A DNA stretch of 63,547 bases from Cedecea davisae DSM 4568. Lineage in GTDB: Bacteria > Pseudomonadota > Gammaproteobacteria > Enterobacterales > Enterobacteriaceae. Every line of letters starts with the position of its first letter. The first letter of the stretch is position 1. Positions 41,151 to 52,080 of this stretch are shown here, one piece after another. The stretch lies in NCBI RefSeq assembly GCF_000412335.2, contig NZ_KE161030.1:4724128-4787674 (forward strand). The letters are read 5' to 3'. The position numbers were made by a program, and so were the translations under genes. Below the pieces are notes generated by a model. The model made no database searches. It had not been told where the DNA came from and worked only from the letters and a program-made list of their open reading frames with translations.

Positions 41151-43583
41151 ATGAGTGTTTCAGCACCAGCAGGGACGCCGGTTCGTCAACTGCACAAGTT
41201 TGGTGGCAGCAGTCTCGCCGATGTGAAGTGTTACCTGCGCGTGGCGGGTATCATGACCGAGTATTCCAGACCGGGTGACATGATGGTGGTTTCGGCCGCC
41301 GGTAGTACTACTAACCAGTTGATTAACTGGCTCAAGTTGAGCCAGAGCGACAGGCTTTCCGCCCATCAGGTTCAGCAGACGCTGCGTCGCTATCAGAGCG
41401 ACCTTATCGGCGGACTGCTGCCGCCGGATATTGCCGACGGCCTGATTAGCGATTTTGTCCACGATCTGGAGCGCCTCGCTGGCCTGCTGGATGGCAAAAT
41501 GACCGATGCGGTCTACGCCGAAGTGGTTGGGCACGGTGAAGTCTGGTCTGCACGCCTGATGTCGGCGGTGTTGAATTTACAAGGCGTAGAAGCCGCATGG
41601 CTGGATGCGCGCGATTTTATGCGTGCCGAGCGTGCTGCGCAGCCGCAGGTCGATGAAGGGCGCTCCTGGCCGCTGCTGCAAAACCTGCTTGCCCAGCATC
41701 CGAATAAACGCCTGGTGGTGACCGGCTTTATCTGTAGCAACGAAGCCGGTGAAACCGTGCTGCTGGGCCGTAACGGCTCCGACTATTCCGCCACGCAAAT
41801 TGGCGCGCTGGCCGGGGTTTCCCGCGTGACCATCTGGAGCGACGTAGCCGGCGTTTACAGCGCGGATCCACGCAAAGTGAAAGATGCCTGCCTGCTGCCG
41901 CTGCTGCGCCTTGACGAAGCCAGCGAGCTGGCTCGCCTTGCCGCTCCGGTGCTGCACGCCCGTACTTTGCAGCCGGTCTCCGGCAGCGATATCGATCTTC
42001 AATTGCGCTGCAGTTATTCCCCGGAACAGGGTTCCACACGCATTGAGCGTGTACTCGCTTCCGGTACCGGCGCACGTATTGTTACCAGCCACGACGACGT
42101 TTGCCTGATTGAGTACCAGGTGCCGTCGCATCAGGACTTCAAGCTGGCGCAAAAAGAGCTGGATCTGATTCTAAAACGCGCTCAGGTGCGGCCGCTCTCT
42201 ATTGGCGTGCATCCTGACCGTAACCTGCTCCAGCTTTGCTATACCTCGGAAGTAGCCGGAAGTGCGCTGCACATTCTGCAGGATGCTGCTTTGCAGGGCG
42301 AACTGCGTCTGCGGGAAGGGCTGGCGCTGGTAGCGATGGTCGGGGCAGGTGTTTGCCGCAATCCGCTGCACAGCCACCGTTTCTGGCAGCAGTTAAAAGA
42401 TCATCCGGTTGAGTTTATCTGGCAGTCCGAAGACGGCATCAGCCTGGTTGCGGTGCTGCGGGTTGGCCCGACCGAAAGCCTGATTCAGGGGCTGCACAAG
42501 TCGCTGTTCCGCGCCGAGAAGCGCATTGGCCTGATGCTGTTCGGAAAAGGCAACATCGGCTCCCGCTGGCTTGAGCTGTTTGCCCGCGAGCAGGAAATCC
42601 TCTCCGCGAGGACCGGCTTTGAATTTGTGCTGGCCGGGGTTGTGGACAGCAGCCGCAGCCTGCTGAATTATGAAGGGCTGGATGCCAGCCGCGCGCTGGC
42701 GTTCTTTAACGACGAGGCCGTTGAGCAGGATGAAGAATCACTATTCCTGTGGATGCGCGCCCACCCTTATGACGATTTAGTGGTGCTGGACGTGACCGCC
42801 AGCGAGCAGCTTGCCGATCAGTATCTTGATTTCGCCAGCCACGGCTTCCATGTGATCAGCGCCAATAAGCTGGCCGGGGCAGGGAACGGACATAAGTACC
42901 GCCAGATTCGTGATGCGTTTGAGAAAACGGGGCGTCACTGGCTGTACAACGCGACGGTAGGTGCAGGCCTGCCGGTTAACCACACGGTGCGTGACCTGCG
43001 CGACAGCGGTGACGCGATTCTTGCCATCAGCGGTATTTTCTCCGGCACGCTCTCCTGGCTGTTCCTGCAATTCGACGGCACGGTTCCGTTTACCGAGCTG
43101 GTGGATCAGGCCTGGCAGCAGGGGCTGACCGAGCCGGACCCGCGAGTTGATCTGTCCGGTAAAGATGTGATGCGTAAGCTGGTGATCCTTGCCCGCGAAG
43201 CGGGTTACGACATTGAGCCGGATCAGGTGCGCGTGGAGTCTTTAGTGCCTGCGGGTTGTGAAGGTGGCTCCATCGATCATTTCTTTGAAAACGGCGACGA
43301 GCTGAACGACCAGATGGTGCAGCGCCTGGAAGCGGCTCAGGAAATGGGGCTGGTGCTGCGTTATGTGGCGCGGTTCGATGCGAACGGCAAAGCGCGCGTT
43401 GGCGTTGAGGCTGTGCGCCCTGAGCATCCTTTGGCCGCTCTGCTGCCGTGCGATAACGTATTCGCCATCGAAAGCCGCTGGTATCGCGATAATCCGCTGG
43501 TTATCCGCGGGCCTGGCGCAGGCCGTGATGTGACGGCAGGCGCTATTCAGTCTGATTTAAACCGACTGGCGCAACTGCTGTAG
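41151..43583 (+). CDS. metL: Bifunctional aspartate kinase / homoserine dehydrogenase II
   Basis: MetL catalyses the first and third steps of the aspartate pathway for methionine. The 810-residue protein has an N-terminal aspartokinase domain (LHKFGGSSLADVKCYLRVA; LLGRNGSDYSATQIGALAG), a central ACT-like region, and a C-terminal homoserine dehydrogenase domain starting near residue 460 (MLFGKGNIGSRWLELF), with the catalytic region GIFSGTLSW and LSGKDVMRKLVILARE. It is the second gene of metBL. Feedback by threonine is not expected for this isoform. Confidence 0.98.
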   Translation: MSVSAPAGTPVRQLHKFGGSSLADVKCYLRVAGIMTEYSRPGDMMVVSAAGSTTNQLINWLKLSQSDRLSAHQVQQTLRRYQSDLIGGLLPPDIADGLISDFVHDLERLAGLLDGKMTDAVYAEVVGHGEVWSARLMSAVLNLQGVEAAWLDARDFMRAERAAQPQVDEGRSWPLLQNLLAQHPNKRLVVTGFICSNEAGETVLLGRNGSDYSATQIGALAGVSRVTIWSDVAGVYSADPRKVKDACLLPLLRLDEASELARLAAPVLHARTLQPVSGSDIDLQLRCSYSPEQGSTRIERVLASGTGARIVTSHDDVCLIEYQVPSHQDFKLAQKELDLILKRAQVRPLSIGVHPDRNLLQLCYTSEVAGSALHILQDAALQGELRLREGLALVAMVGAGVCRNPLHSHRFWQQLKDHPVEFIWQSEDGISLVAVLRVGPTESLIQGLHKSLFRAEKRIGLMLFGKGNIGSRWLELFAREQEILSARTGFEFVLAGVVDSSRSLLNYEGLDASRALAFFNDEAVEQDEESLFLWMRAHPYDDLVVLDVTASEQLADQYLDFASHGFHVISANKLAGAGNGHKYRQIRDAFEKTGRHWLYNATVGAGLPVNHTVRDLRDSGDAILAISGIFSGTLSWLFLQFDGTVPFTELVDQAWQQGLTEPDPRVDLSGKDVMRKLVILAREAGYDIEPDQVRVESLVPAGCEGGSIDHFFENGDELNDQMVQRLEAAQEMGLVLRYVARFDANGKARVGVEAVRPEHPLAALLPCDNVFAIESRWYRDNPLVIRGPGAGRDVTAGAIQSDLNRLAQLL

Positions 43584-43589
43584 CTATTT

Positions 43590-43616
43590 TGGCCCTCTTC
43601 TTCCGGGAGAGGGCCA
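43590..43616. repeat. metL terminator-like hairpin, GAGAGGG palindrome
   Basis: A TGGCCCTCT / AGAGGGCCA stem of 9 bp lies 6 bp after the metL stop. It lacks a T-run on the plus strand. The CCCTC...GAGGG core resembles the palindrome between argG and argH (54113-54148), so it may be a dispersed enterobacterial intergenic repeat that also ends transcripts. Confidence 0.6.
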
Positions 43617-43745
43617 GTTATCCTCCATTTTCGCTTCACACCTTCTCCCCGTCCTGAAAAAAATTCATCTTGAGTGAGAATTCCTCCACTCCCAGTAATG
43701 ATATTTCTGTTGACGCCTTTGTTCTTTTCGGTCATCTTTCTATCT

Positions 43746-43761
43746 GGACGTCTAAACGTCT
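43746..43761 (+). promoter_or_regulatory. Met boxes upstream of metF
   Basis: Two adjacent 8-mers, GGACGTCT and AAACGTCT, each match the MetJ consensus at seven of eight positions, 55-70 bp upstream of the metF start. Flanking 8-mers are weak. Confidence 0.87.
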
Positions 43762-43804
43762 GGGTGGCAGTAGGCATAAAAACACACGATAACGATGCGA
43801 TTGA

Positions 43805-44707
<903 letters not shown>

Positions 44708-44723
44708 GTGCAGTTCCAAAATA

Positions 44724-44750
44724 AAAAGCCCCGCTAATGAGCGGGGCTTT
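44724..44750. terminator. metF / cptA bidirectional terminator
   Basis: An AAAAGCCCCGCT / AGCGGGGCTTT inverted repeat sits between convergent metF and cptA. Confidence 0.9.
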
Positions 44751-44771
44751 GTGTTTATATCGGCGAAATCA

Positions 44772-46505
44772 TTACTGATTGCCAACCTCATTGCCGTAAG
44801 GCAGCGTGTCGTAATCTTTCAACGCACCCTTTTCATACGGGTTGCCAATCCAGCGGGTTGCTTCAACAAACTGCGGGCTGGTTATTGAGCGGGTCTCATC
44901 ATAGCCGTCGTAGGATAAGCCAGCCAAATCAGACCAGGTATGAATAAGCTGTGAGCTGCTGTATTTGCGGTTCACATCAGTTGAGAAATCGCGCGGATGC
45001 GCCTGCTGCCAGGTCGGCGATGTCCAGACGATAAACGGCACGGTGTACATATGGCGCGTTGGGTTGCTTTCATTGCGCCCCTGGGTCTGGTGAGGCGTGG
45101 TGTCGTAAACCTCTTCCCCGTGGTCGGAGAAATAGAGCATAAAGCCATTAGGATCGCTGGCCTTAAAGTCTTTTATCAGGGTAGCAACCACATGGTCATT
45201 AAACAGGTTGGCGTTGTCGTAGCTGTTGTACGCTTCCTGCTGATCTTTGCTTAACCCTGCCGGTAAATCGTCGGTTTTACCGTCAAATTTGTTCCAGTTT
45301 TCCGGGTAGCGGAAATCGTAGCGGATATGGGTTCCCAGCAAATGCACGACGATGAATTTCTTCGGCGCCGGGTCGGCTAATACTTCTTTAAACGGTGCCA
45401 GCACGTTGGTGTCATATTCGCGTGCGCTCTGGGTGCGCTGCTGGTTCATGTAATATTGCTTGTCGGTCTGCTTCGAGAACACCGCCAGCATGGTGTTTCG
45501 CTCGGTCATCGTCTGCTGGTTGGTTATCCAGAAGGTTTTATACCCGGCCTGCTTCATCATGTTCATCAGCGACGGTTTGGTCAGGTAGAGGTCCGGATTT
45601 TTTTCGTCCGCGAACGTCAGCGCCTGCTGAAGAATTTCAATGGTGTAAGGACGCGAAGTCACTACGTCATTGAAGACGGTCATCTGCGGGTCGGTTTTAT
45701 GTAACTCATCCAGCTCAGGCGTGGTCTGGCGATGATAGCCGTACAGGCTCATACGGCCGCGCTGCGTGGACTCGCCAATGACCAGAACCAGCGTGCGCGG
45801 CTCGTTGCCGGAAGCGTCTTTCATGTTTGCCAGCGGCGGCAGCGCATTGTTGGTGCTGAGCATGCTGTTCAGGCTGTCCAGCTGCTGGCGATATTCGGTA
45901 TAAGCCACGATGAACTGCCACGGTGCCGCAGGCTCCAGGCGGTAGGAGATGCTGGAGAAAGCATCGGCCAGGCTGCTCTTTTTGATAAGCCACTCTTTGC
46001 CGACCGGATTGAGGATCAGGCCGAACAGGATCGCGAAGGAAACCAGCCAGCGCCATGGGTTTGGAATATAGACCGGGCGCAGGCGAGTCCACAGCAGTAT
46101 CGCCACCAGGGTGTAGGCAAGCGTGATGAGCAGCAATTTCAGGCTGAAATACTGGCTGAGGTATTCGCTGGCTTCATTGGCGTTGGTTTCAAACATTACA
46201 AACAGAACGCTTTGCGAAAACTCCTGCCCGTAAACCACATAGTAGCCCAGTGCGGCAATTGAGGCCGCCCATAATACGACACCGATAACGGCGGCAATAA
46301 TCCTGGTGCGCTGTGGGAAAAGAAATACAGGAATAAACCACAGCGAGCTGAACAGCAGGGAATCACGTAAGCCGGTTGTACCGCTGTATCCCGTGGCTAA
46401 AATGGCAACCTGAAGAACCGAAGAGAAGTACCAAAAATAGAGCAAAACCCATCCAAGGGCTTTTAAACTGAACTTTCGTTCAGAATGATTCTGTGTGAAG
46501 TGCAT
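44772..46505 (-). CDS. cptA: LPS core phosphoethanolamine transferase CptA (EptC, YijP)
   Basis: This enzyme moves phosphoethanolamine from phosphatidylethanolamine to heptose in the LPS core. The 577-residue protein has five N-terminal membrane segments at about residues 15-170 and a periplasmic sulfatase-like domain. The latter has the catalytic Thr region LVLVIGESTQRGRMSLYGY near residue 240, HLLGTHIRYDFRYP, and the metal-binding YFSDHGEEVYD. It keeps the E. coli position beside ppc. In Salmonella cptA is under PmrA control; a candidate box lies just upstream. Specificity for core rather than lipid A is inferred from synteny and sequence. Confidence 0.95.
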   Translation of the reverse strand: MHFTQNHSERKFSLKALGWVLLYFWYFSSVLQVAILATGYSGTTGLRDSLLFSSLWFIPVFLFPQRTRIIAAVIGVVLWAASIAALGYYVVYGQEFSQSVLFVMFETNANEASEYLSQYFSLKLLLITLAYTLVAILLWTRLRPVYIPNPWRWLVSFAILFGLILNPVGKEWLIKKSSLADAFSSISYRLEPAAPWQFIVAYTEYRQQLDSLNSMLSTNNALPPLANMKDASGNEPRTLVLVIGESTQRGRMSLYGYHRQTTPELDELHKTDPQMTVFNDVVTSRPYTIEILQQALTFADEKNPDLYLTKPSLMNMMKQAGYKTFWITNQQTMTERNTMLAVFSKQTDKQYYMNQQRTQSAREYDTNVLAPFKEVLADPAPKKFIVVHLLGTHIRYDFRYPENWNKFDGKTDDLPAGLSKDQQEAYNSYDNANLFNDHVVATLIKDFKASDPNGFMLYFSDHGEEVYDTTPHQTQGRNESNPTRHMYTVPFIVWTSPTWQQAHPRDFSTDVNRKYSSSQLIHTWSDLAGLSYDGYDETRSITSPQFVEATRWIGNPYEKGALKDYDTLPYGNEVGNQ

Positions 46506-46540
46506 ACTCTTGCCTGTGCTATAAAATAATCATTAACCGT

Positions 46541-46557
46541 AATGAGAAAACCTTAAG
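46541..46557 (-). promoter_or_regulatory. Candidate PmrA (BasR) box upstream of cptA
   Basis: On the minus strand CTTAAG-N5-CTCATT matches the PmrA pattern YTTAAK-N5-YTTAAK perfectly in the first half and at four of six positions in the second. A TATTTTAT stretch 15 bp downstream could be the -10. Position and family knowledge support it, but the second half-site is weak. Confidence 0.45.
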
Positions 46558-46597
46558 TAAGCCTTAGTTATGGACGCTACGGTGGCTTGTAATCACG

Positions 46598-46621
46598 AAA
46601 AAAGCCACCCATGAATGGGTG
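46598..46621 (-). terminator. Orphan intrinsic terminator in the cptA-ppc gap
   Basis: On the minus strand CACCCAT / ATGGGTG (2-base apparent loop, 4-6 in practice) is followed by GGCTTTTTT. It lies about 175 bp beyond the ppc terminator and 90 bp before cptA. Upstream, CTGTCA and TATATT spaced by 18 bp could be a promoter at about 46630-46660. It could be a second ppc terminator or a leader attenuator. The rest of the 333-bp gap (46506-46838) shows no gene. Confidence 0.55.
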
Positions 46622-46793
46622 ACTTTTGCGCACAATATAGAAAATGTGTCGGAACAATGACAGCGGAATTTAAGGCTCGTTCCACTGCGATTTACGGTGG
46701 CGATATTTTTGAGTGTTTATTGTCATTTTATTTAAGAAGAATAAGAAGTTAAGGTAAATTGAAATAATGATGAGCCTTTTAATTAGCCTGCAA

Positions 46794-46819
46794 TAAAAAA
46801 CCCCGCCGAAGCGGGGTTT
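46794..46819 (-). terminator. ppc terminator
   Basis: A 9-bp perfect stem (AAACCCCGC / GCGGGGTTT) with a tetraloop is followed on the minus strand by a run of T residues, about 20 bp after the ppc stop. Confidence 0.93.
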
Positions 46820-46838
46820 GGGTGTGACGCAAAAACAA

Positions 46839-49490
46839 TTAACCGGTATTACGCATCCCGGCGGCTACGCCAGCGATGGTCACCATCAATGCCTGCTCAA
46901 CGCGCGCATCCGGTTCTTCACCTTTCTCTTCAGACTGGCGCGAACGATGCAACAGCTCGGCTTGCAGAACGTTAAGCGGGTCGGTGTAGATATTACGCAG
47001 GGTAATCGACTCGGCAATCCACGGTAAATCGGCCATCAGATGCGAGTCGTTGGCGATATCCAGCACCACTTTGATATCGGCTTCCAACTGGTCGCGAAGC
47101 TGCTTGCCCAGGGCCCACAGCTCGGGCTTCACCAGACGCTGATCGTAATATTCCGCCAGCCACAGGTCGGCTTTTGCGAAGACCATTTCCAGCATGCCCA
47201 GGCGAGTGGAGAAGAACGGCCAGTCGCGGCACATGGCTTCAAGCTCATCCTGCTTACCGTCTTCCACGACTTTTTGCAGCGCGGCGCCCGCGCCCAGCCA
47301 GGCCGGAAGCATCAGGCGGTTTTGCGTCCAGGCGAAGATCCACGGGATCGCACGCAGTGATTCTACGCCGCCGTTTGGACGGCGTTTGGCCGGGCGTGAA
47401 CCCAGCGGGAGTTTACCTAATTCCAGCTCCGGCGTAGCGGAGCGGAAGTATGGAACGAAGTCTTTGTTTTCGCGGATATAGCCGCGATACATTTCGCACG
47501 ATGTTGCTGAGAGCGACTCCATAATATGGATCCACTCTTTCTTCGGCTCCGGCGGCGGCAGCAGGTTCGCTTCAAGTATTGCGCTGGTATACAGCGACAG
47601 GCTGCTGATGGTGATTTCCGGCAGGCCGTATTTAAAGCGGATCATCTCGCCTTGTTCGGTTACACGCAGGCCGCCTTTCAGGCTTCCCGGCGGCTGGGAA
47701 AGCAGCGCGGCATGAGCCGGAGCGCCGCCACGGCCGATGGAGCCGCCACGACCGTGGAACAGCGTCAGGGCAATGCCGGCCTTCTCGCAGGTTTTAATCA
47801 GGGCATCCTGCGCTTCGTACTGCGCCCAGGATGCAGCCATTACGCCCGCGTCTTTTGCCGAGTCAGAATAGCCAATCATGACCATCTGTTTGCCCTGGAT
47901 AAAACCGCGATACCAGTCGATGTTCAGCAACTGGGTCATTACATCGTCGGCGTTGTTCAGGTCGTCGAGGGTTTCAAACAGCGGGGCAACCGGCAGGGCG
48001 AAGGTGCAGCCAGCTTCTTTCAACAGCAGGTGGACGGCCAGCACGTCGGACGGCGTTTTGGCCATCGAAATCACATACGCTGCGATGGAGCCGCGAGGGG
48101 CTTCGGCCACCACTTTACAGGTGTCCAGCACTTCCCGGGTGTCTTCGCTTGGCTCCCACTGGCGCGGCAGAAGCGGGCGCTTGGAGTTCAGTTCGCGGAT
48201 CAGGAATGCTTGTTTATCGGCTTCAGACCAGCTTTCGTAGTCGCCGATGCCGAGATAGCGGGTCATTTCACCCAGCGCCTCGCTGTGGCGGGTGCTTTCC
48301 TGGCGGATATCAATACGCACCAGCGGCACGCCGAAGCATTTCACGCGGCGCAGCGTATCCAACAGTTGGCCGTTGGCGATAATGCCCATGCCGCAGGCCT
48401 GCAGGGATTGGTAACAGGCGTAGAGCGGATCCCACAGCTGCTCGTTCTGGATCAGCAGACCTTCCGGTTTCGGCAGGCGCTGGCCTTTCAGGCGCGCTTC
48501 GAGCCAGGCCTGGGTGGCCAGCAGCTGCTGACGTAGGCCTTTCATGATGTGGCGGTAAGGTTCCTGCCCGGCGTCCGGCCCTGCCAGCTCGCTCAGTTCG
48601 TCGGTGCATTCCACCATCGAAAGTTCGGAAACCAGTACGGCGATATCACGCAGGAACAGATCGGTTGCTTTCCAGCGGCTAAGCAGCAGCACATGGCGCG
48701 TGATTTCTGAGGTGACGTTCGGGTTGCCGTCGCGGTCACCGCCCATCCAGGATGTGAAGCGCACCGGTACGAAATCCACCGGCAGCTTGTAGTTCAGGTT
48801 CTCTTCGAGCTGTTCGTTTAGCTCGCGCAGGTAGTTTGGCACCCCTTCCCAGAGGCTATTTTCCACCACCGCAAAGCCCCATTTGGCTTCGTCCACCGGT
48901 GAAGGGCGATGCTTACGAATCTCATCGGTATGCCAGGCCTGGGCAACCAGCTGGCGCAGGCGGCGCATGATTTGGTTGCGTTCGTAGTCCGCGAGGTCGC
49001 TGTGGTCGAGCTGCTTGAGACAGCTATTAACCTCAACCAGCTTGTGAATCAGGGTACGGCGGGTAATTTCCGTCGGGTGGGCGGTCAGAACCAGCTCAAG
49101 AGAGAGAGACTCAACGGCTTCGCGGATAGCGGCTTCGCTGATATCGGGCTGGTTCTTTAATTTTTGCAGCGTCTTAGCGATAACTTCCGGGTTGCTTGCT
49201 GCTTCACCCGTCGCGGAGATGCTGTGGTACTGCTCTGCGGTGTTGGCGAGATTAAGGAACTGGCTAAAGGCGCGGGCGACGGGCAGCAGTTCATCATTTG
49301 AGAGGTTCTGCAGCGTGCTCAGCAGCTCCTGACGATTCGCTTCGTTACCGGCGCGGGAGGACTTGGATAACTTACGGATAGTTTCAACGCGGTCGAGAAT
49401 ATTCTCTCCCAGCGCATCTTTGATGGTATCTCCGAGCAGTTTACCGAGCATGCTGACATTACTTCGCAAAGCAGAATAGCGTTCGTTCAT
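46839..49490 (-). CDS. ppc: Phosphoenolpyruvate carboxylase
   Basis: Ppc carboxylates PEP to oxaloacetate to refill the TCA cycle. The start [20 protein letters not shown] gives 883 residues, equal to E. coli; an upstream ATG would add five. Catalytic motifs are present: [13 protein letters not shown] near residue 135, the glycine-rich loop [16 protein letters not shown] near residue 580, [10 protein letters not shown], and the C-terminal RNTG. The long open frame on the opposite strand within the gene is a composition shadow. Confidence 0.98.
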   Translation of the reverse strand: MNERYSALRSNVSMLGKLLGDTIKDALGENILDRVETIRKLSKSSRAGNEANRQELLSTLQNLSNDELLPVARAFSQFLNLANTAEQYHSISATGEAASNPEVIAKTLQKLKNQPDISEAAIREAVESLSLELVLTAHPTEITRRTLIHKLVEVNSCLKQLDHSDLADYERNQIMRRLRQLVAQAWHTDEIRKHRPSPVDEAKWGFAVVENSLWEGVPNYLRELNEQLEENLNYKLPVDFVPVRFTSWMGGDRDGNPNVTSEITRHVLLLSRWKATDLFLRDIAVLVSELSMVECTDELSELAGPDAGQEPYRHIMKGLRQQLLATQAWLEARLKGQRLPKPEGLLIQNEQLWDPLYACYQSLQACGMGIIANGQLLDTLRRVKCFGVPLVRIDIRQESTRHSEALGEMTRYLGIGDYESWSEADKQAFLIRELNSKRPLLPRQWEPSEDTREVLDTCKVVAEAPRGSIAAYVISMAKTPSDVLAVHLLLKEAGCTFALPVAPLFETLDDLNNADDVMTQLLNIDWYRGFIQGKQMVMIGYSDSAKDAGVMAASWAQYEAQDALIKTCEKAGIALTLFHGRGGSIGRGGAPAHAALLSQPPGSLKGGLRVTEQGEMIRFKYGLPEITISSLSLYTSAILEANLLPPPEPKKEWIHIMESLSATSCEMYRGYIRENKDFVPYFRSATPELELGKLPLGSRPAKRRPNGGVESLRAIPWIFAWTQNRLMLPAWLGAGAALQKVVEDGKQDELEAMCRDWPFFSTRLGMLEMVFAKADLWLAEYYDQRLVKPELWALGKQLRDQLEADIKVVLDIANDSHLMADLPWIAESITLRNIYTDPLNVLQAELLHRSRQSEEKGEEPDARVEQALMVTIAGVAAGMRNTG

Positions 49491-49691
49491 ATGACTCCAG
49501 CCCAATCTAATATGTAACTTAATTTCACCCGTGAAGGTTCAACACCGCCTTTTATAAAGCCACGTCGCTACCCATTCGTCAATTGCTACGAAATCGTTTC
49601 AGCAAACGAAGAAATGACGCGAATTTATGAAATTTAATTACCAACTTCGCTCATAAGCATTTCTTATAAGAATAGCGGTAAAACCAGATAA

Positions 49692-49713
49692 AAAGGGGGT
49701 AAAAACCCCCTTT
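49692..49713. terminator. argE terminator
   Basis: AAAGGGGG / CCCCCTTT with a TAAAAA loop, 12 bp after the argE stop on the minus strand, followed by T-rich sequence (TTTTATC). Confidence 0.85.
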
Positions 49714-49724
49714 CCCGCTATTTA

Positions 49725-50876
49725 TCAATGCCAGCAAAAATGATGAACCACCTGGGTAATTAATTTTCTGGTCGGCTCAATAAAGCGCGTTTCGATGTAT
49801 TCATCCGGCTGATGCGCCTGGTTGATGGAGCCGGGGCCGAGGACAAGCGTCGGGCAGACGGTCTGGATAAACGGCGCTTCGGTGCAGTAATTCACCACTT
49901 CGGTCTGCGCGCCCAGCAGTTTTTCGACGACCTGAACTAAATGATGATCCTGAGGGCATTCGTAACCCGGGATCGGCGGATGCAGTTCGGAAATCGTCAG
50001 GCGGCCCGGCCAGCGCTGGCTTACCGGCTCTAATGCTTCGCTCAGCAGACCGTTAAGGTCGTTTAATGTCATTCCCGGCAGCGGGCGAATGTCCATATGC
50101 AGGTCACAGCAGGCACAAATACGGTTGGCCGCGTCTCCGCCGCTGATATGGCCGAGGTTGAGGGTCGGATATGGCACGGTGAACGCATCGTGGTGATAAC
50201 GGTCCTTCAGCGTATTCCTCAGCGTCAGGATGTGGCCAATGGCGTCATGCATCAGTTCGATGGCGTTTACGCCGCGAGCCGGGTCGCTGGAGTGGCCGGA
50301 CTGGCCAAGAATGCGGATGGCATTCGAGATATGGCCTTTGTGCGCGCGAACCGGCTGCAGGGAGGTTGGTTCGCCAATAATTGCGCAGTCCGGGCGCAGG
50401 GCGGTGGTTTCAGAGAAGTAGCGTGCGCCCGCCATGGTGGTTTCTTCATCGGCGGTTGCCAGCACGTAGAGCGGCTTTTTCAGGGTTGTCACATCCACGT
50501 CGCGCAGCGCATCCAGAATAAAGGCGAAGAAGCCCTTCATGTCCGCGGTGCCCAGGCCGTAAAGCTTATTGTCGTGTTCGGTCAGGCTAAACGGGTCGCG
50601 CGTCCAGCGGCCGTCATCAAACGGAACGGTATCCGTATGCCCCGCCAGCAGCAGGCCGCCGGCGCCCTGGCCGGTACTCGCCAGCATATTAAATTTATTG
50701 CGCGTGCCGGGAACGGGCTGGATTTCGACGCTAAAACCGAGGTCGCGGAACCAACCTGCCAGTAAATTGATTAAAGACTCATTGCTCTGATCCAGCGCGC
50801 TATCGGTGGCGCTGATGGAGGGAGTCGCGATCAGAGCGCGGTAGATCTCGATAAAAGGCGGTAATTTCATCTTCAC
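49725..50876 (-). CDS. argE: Acetylornithine deacetylase
   Basis: ArgE removes acetate from N-acetylornithine in the linear arginine pathway. The 383-residue M20 metallopeptidase-family protein has the metal ligands in [10 protein letters not shown] (His80), the GLGTADMKG segment (Asp112), the catalytic Glu in [11 protein letters not shown], and the C-terminal His in [13 protein letters not shown]. It is transcribed away from argCBGH, sharing a control region with ARG boxes. Confidence 0.98.
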   Translation of the reverse strand: MKMKLPPFIEIYRALIATPSISATDSALDQSNESLINLLAGWFRDLGFSVEIQPVPGTRNKFNMLASTGQGAGGLLLAGHTDTVPFDDGRWTRDPFSLTEHDNKLYGLGTADMKGFFAFILDALRDVDVTTLKKPLYVLATADEETTMAGARYFSETTALRPDCAIIGEPTSLQPVRAHKGHISNAIRILGQSGHSSDPARGVNAIELMHDAIGHILTLRNTLKDRYHHDAFTVPYPTLNLGHISGGDAANRICACCDLHMDIRPLPGMTLNDLNGLLSEALEPVSQRWPGRLTISELHPPIPGYECPQDHHLVQVVEKLLGAQTEVVNYCTEAPFIQTVCPTLVLGPGSINQAHQPDEYIETRFIEPTRKLITQVVHHFCWH

Positions 50877-50898
50877 TGTTGACAGGCCTTAGGTTAGG

Positions 50899-50941
50899 AT
50901 AGTATCAATATTCATGCAGTAATTATGAATAAAAATACAAT
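50899..50941. promoter_or_regulatory. ArgR operators (ARG boxes) between argE and argC
   Basis: Two 18-bp ARG-box matches lie in the divergent region: ATAGTATCAATATTCATG (50899-50916) and TATGAATAAAAATACAAT (50924-50941), against the consensus WNTGAATWWWWATTCANW. The sequence is close to the E. coli argECBH operator, where the two face-to-face promoters overlap. Confidence 0.88.
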
Positions 50942-51059
50942 AACGTTGAGCGTAAAGGAACAGTTAAGCGTTCCGGTGAATAAAACCACGCTTGCGGACG
51001 TGGGTGAAAGCTTCTGGCTGCACCCTGAATTGACCGACCAGACAAGGTGAACGACCCCG

Positions 51060-52064
51060 ATGTTGAATACGCTGATTGTGGGTGCCAGCGGTTATGCAGG
51101 CGCAGAGCTTGTGAGCTACTTGAATCGCCATCCTGATATGAACATAACCGCTTTGACGGTTTCAGCGCAAAGTGCAGATGCAGGAAAATTGTTATCTGAT
51201 TTGCACCCGCAATTAAAGGGCATCGTTGATCTGCCGCTGCAGCCGATGTCCGACATCAGCGAGTTTAGCAAAGGGGTGGACGTGGTGTTTCTCGCCACCG
51301 CTCACGAAGTCAGCCATGACCTTGCGCCGCAGTTCATCGCGGCGGGCTGCGTGGTTATCGACCTCTCCGGCGCGTTTCGTGTTAACGACGCCGAGTTTTA
51401 TCAGCGCTATTACGGTTTCACTCATCAGCATCCTGAGCTGCTGGAACAGGCGGCATATGGCCTGGCCGAGTGGGAAAACAAAAAGATTAAGCAGAGCAAG
51501 CTGATTGCGGTGCCGGGCTGCTACCCAACGGCGTCACAGCTGGCGTTAAAACCGCTTATCGATGCAGGCCTGTTGGAGTTGAGCCAGTGGCCGGTTATCA
51601 ATGCGACCAGCGGCGTCAGCGGCGCGGGCCGTAAAGCGGCAATAGCTAACAGCTTCTGTGAAGTTAGCTTGCAGCCGTACGGCATCTTTAATCACCGGCA
51701 CCAGCCGGAAATTGCTGCCCATCTCGGGGCGCAGGTTATCTTTACTCCGCATCTGGGCAACTTCCCGCGCGGCATTCTGGCGACGATTACCTGCCGCCTG
51801 AAGCCCGGTGTAAGCCAGCAGCAGATTGTCGATGCTTTTACTCAAGCCTACGGCGATAAACCGCTGGTACGCCTTTACGAAAAGGGCGTTCCGGCGCTGA
51901 AAAATGTCGTTGGCCTGCCGTTCTGCGATATCGGCTTTGCCGTGCAGGATGAGCATCTGATTGTGGTCGCAACCGAGGATAACCTCCTGAAAGGTGCCGC
52001 GGCCCAGGCAGTACAGTGCCTGAATATTCGTTTTGGCTTCGCCGAAACGCAGTCTCTTATTTAA
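51060..52064 (+). CDS. argC: N-acetyl-gamma-glutamyl-phosphate reductase
   Basis: ArgC reduces N-acetylglutamyl phosphate to the semialdehyde with NADPH. The 334-residue protein has the Rossmann motif [13 protein letters not shown] and the catalytic Cys in [14 protein letters not shown] near residue 154, followed by [12 protein letters not shown] with the conserved His. It leads argCBGH; argB starts 16 bp after its stop. Confidence 0.98.
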   Translation: MLNTLIVGASGYAGAELVSYLNRHPDMNITALTVSAQSADAGKLLSDLHPQLKGIVDLPLQPMSDISEFSKGVDVVFLATAHEVSHDLAPQFIAAGCVVIDLSGAFRVNDAEFYQRYYGFTHQHPELLEQAAYGLAEWENKKIKQSKLIAVPGCYPTASQLALKPLIDAGLLELSQWPVINATSGVSGAGRKAAIANSFCEVSLQPYGIFNHRHQPEIAAHLGAQVIFTPHLGNFPRGILATITCRLKPGVSQQQIVDAFTQAYGDKPLVRLYEKGVPALKNVVGLPFCDIGFAVQDEHLIVVATEDNLLKGAAAQAVQCLNIRFGFAETQSLI

Positions 52065-52080
52065 CCGTCGGTCGGGTGAA

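Noticed and set aside
47526..48536. 336-codon open frame on the plus strand inside ppc
   Set aside because: It is fully antisense to a complete, highly conserved ppc. The frame is open because of third-position GC bias, and it has no ribosome-binding site or recognisable domain.
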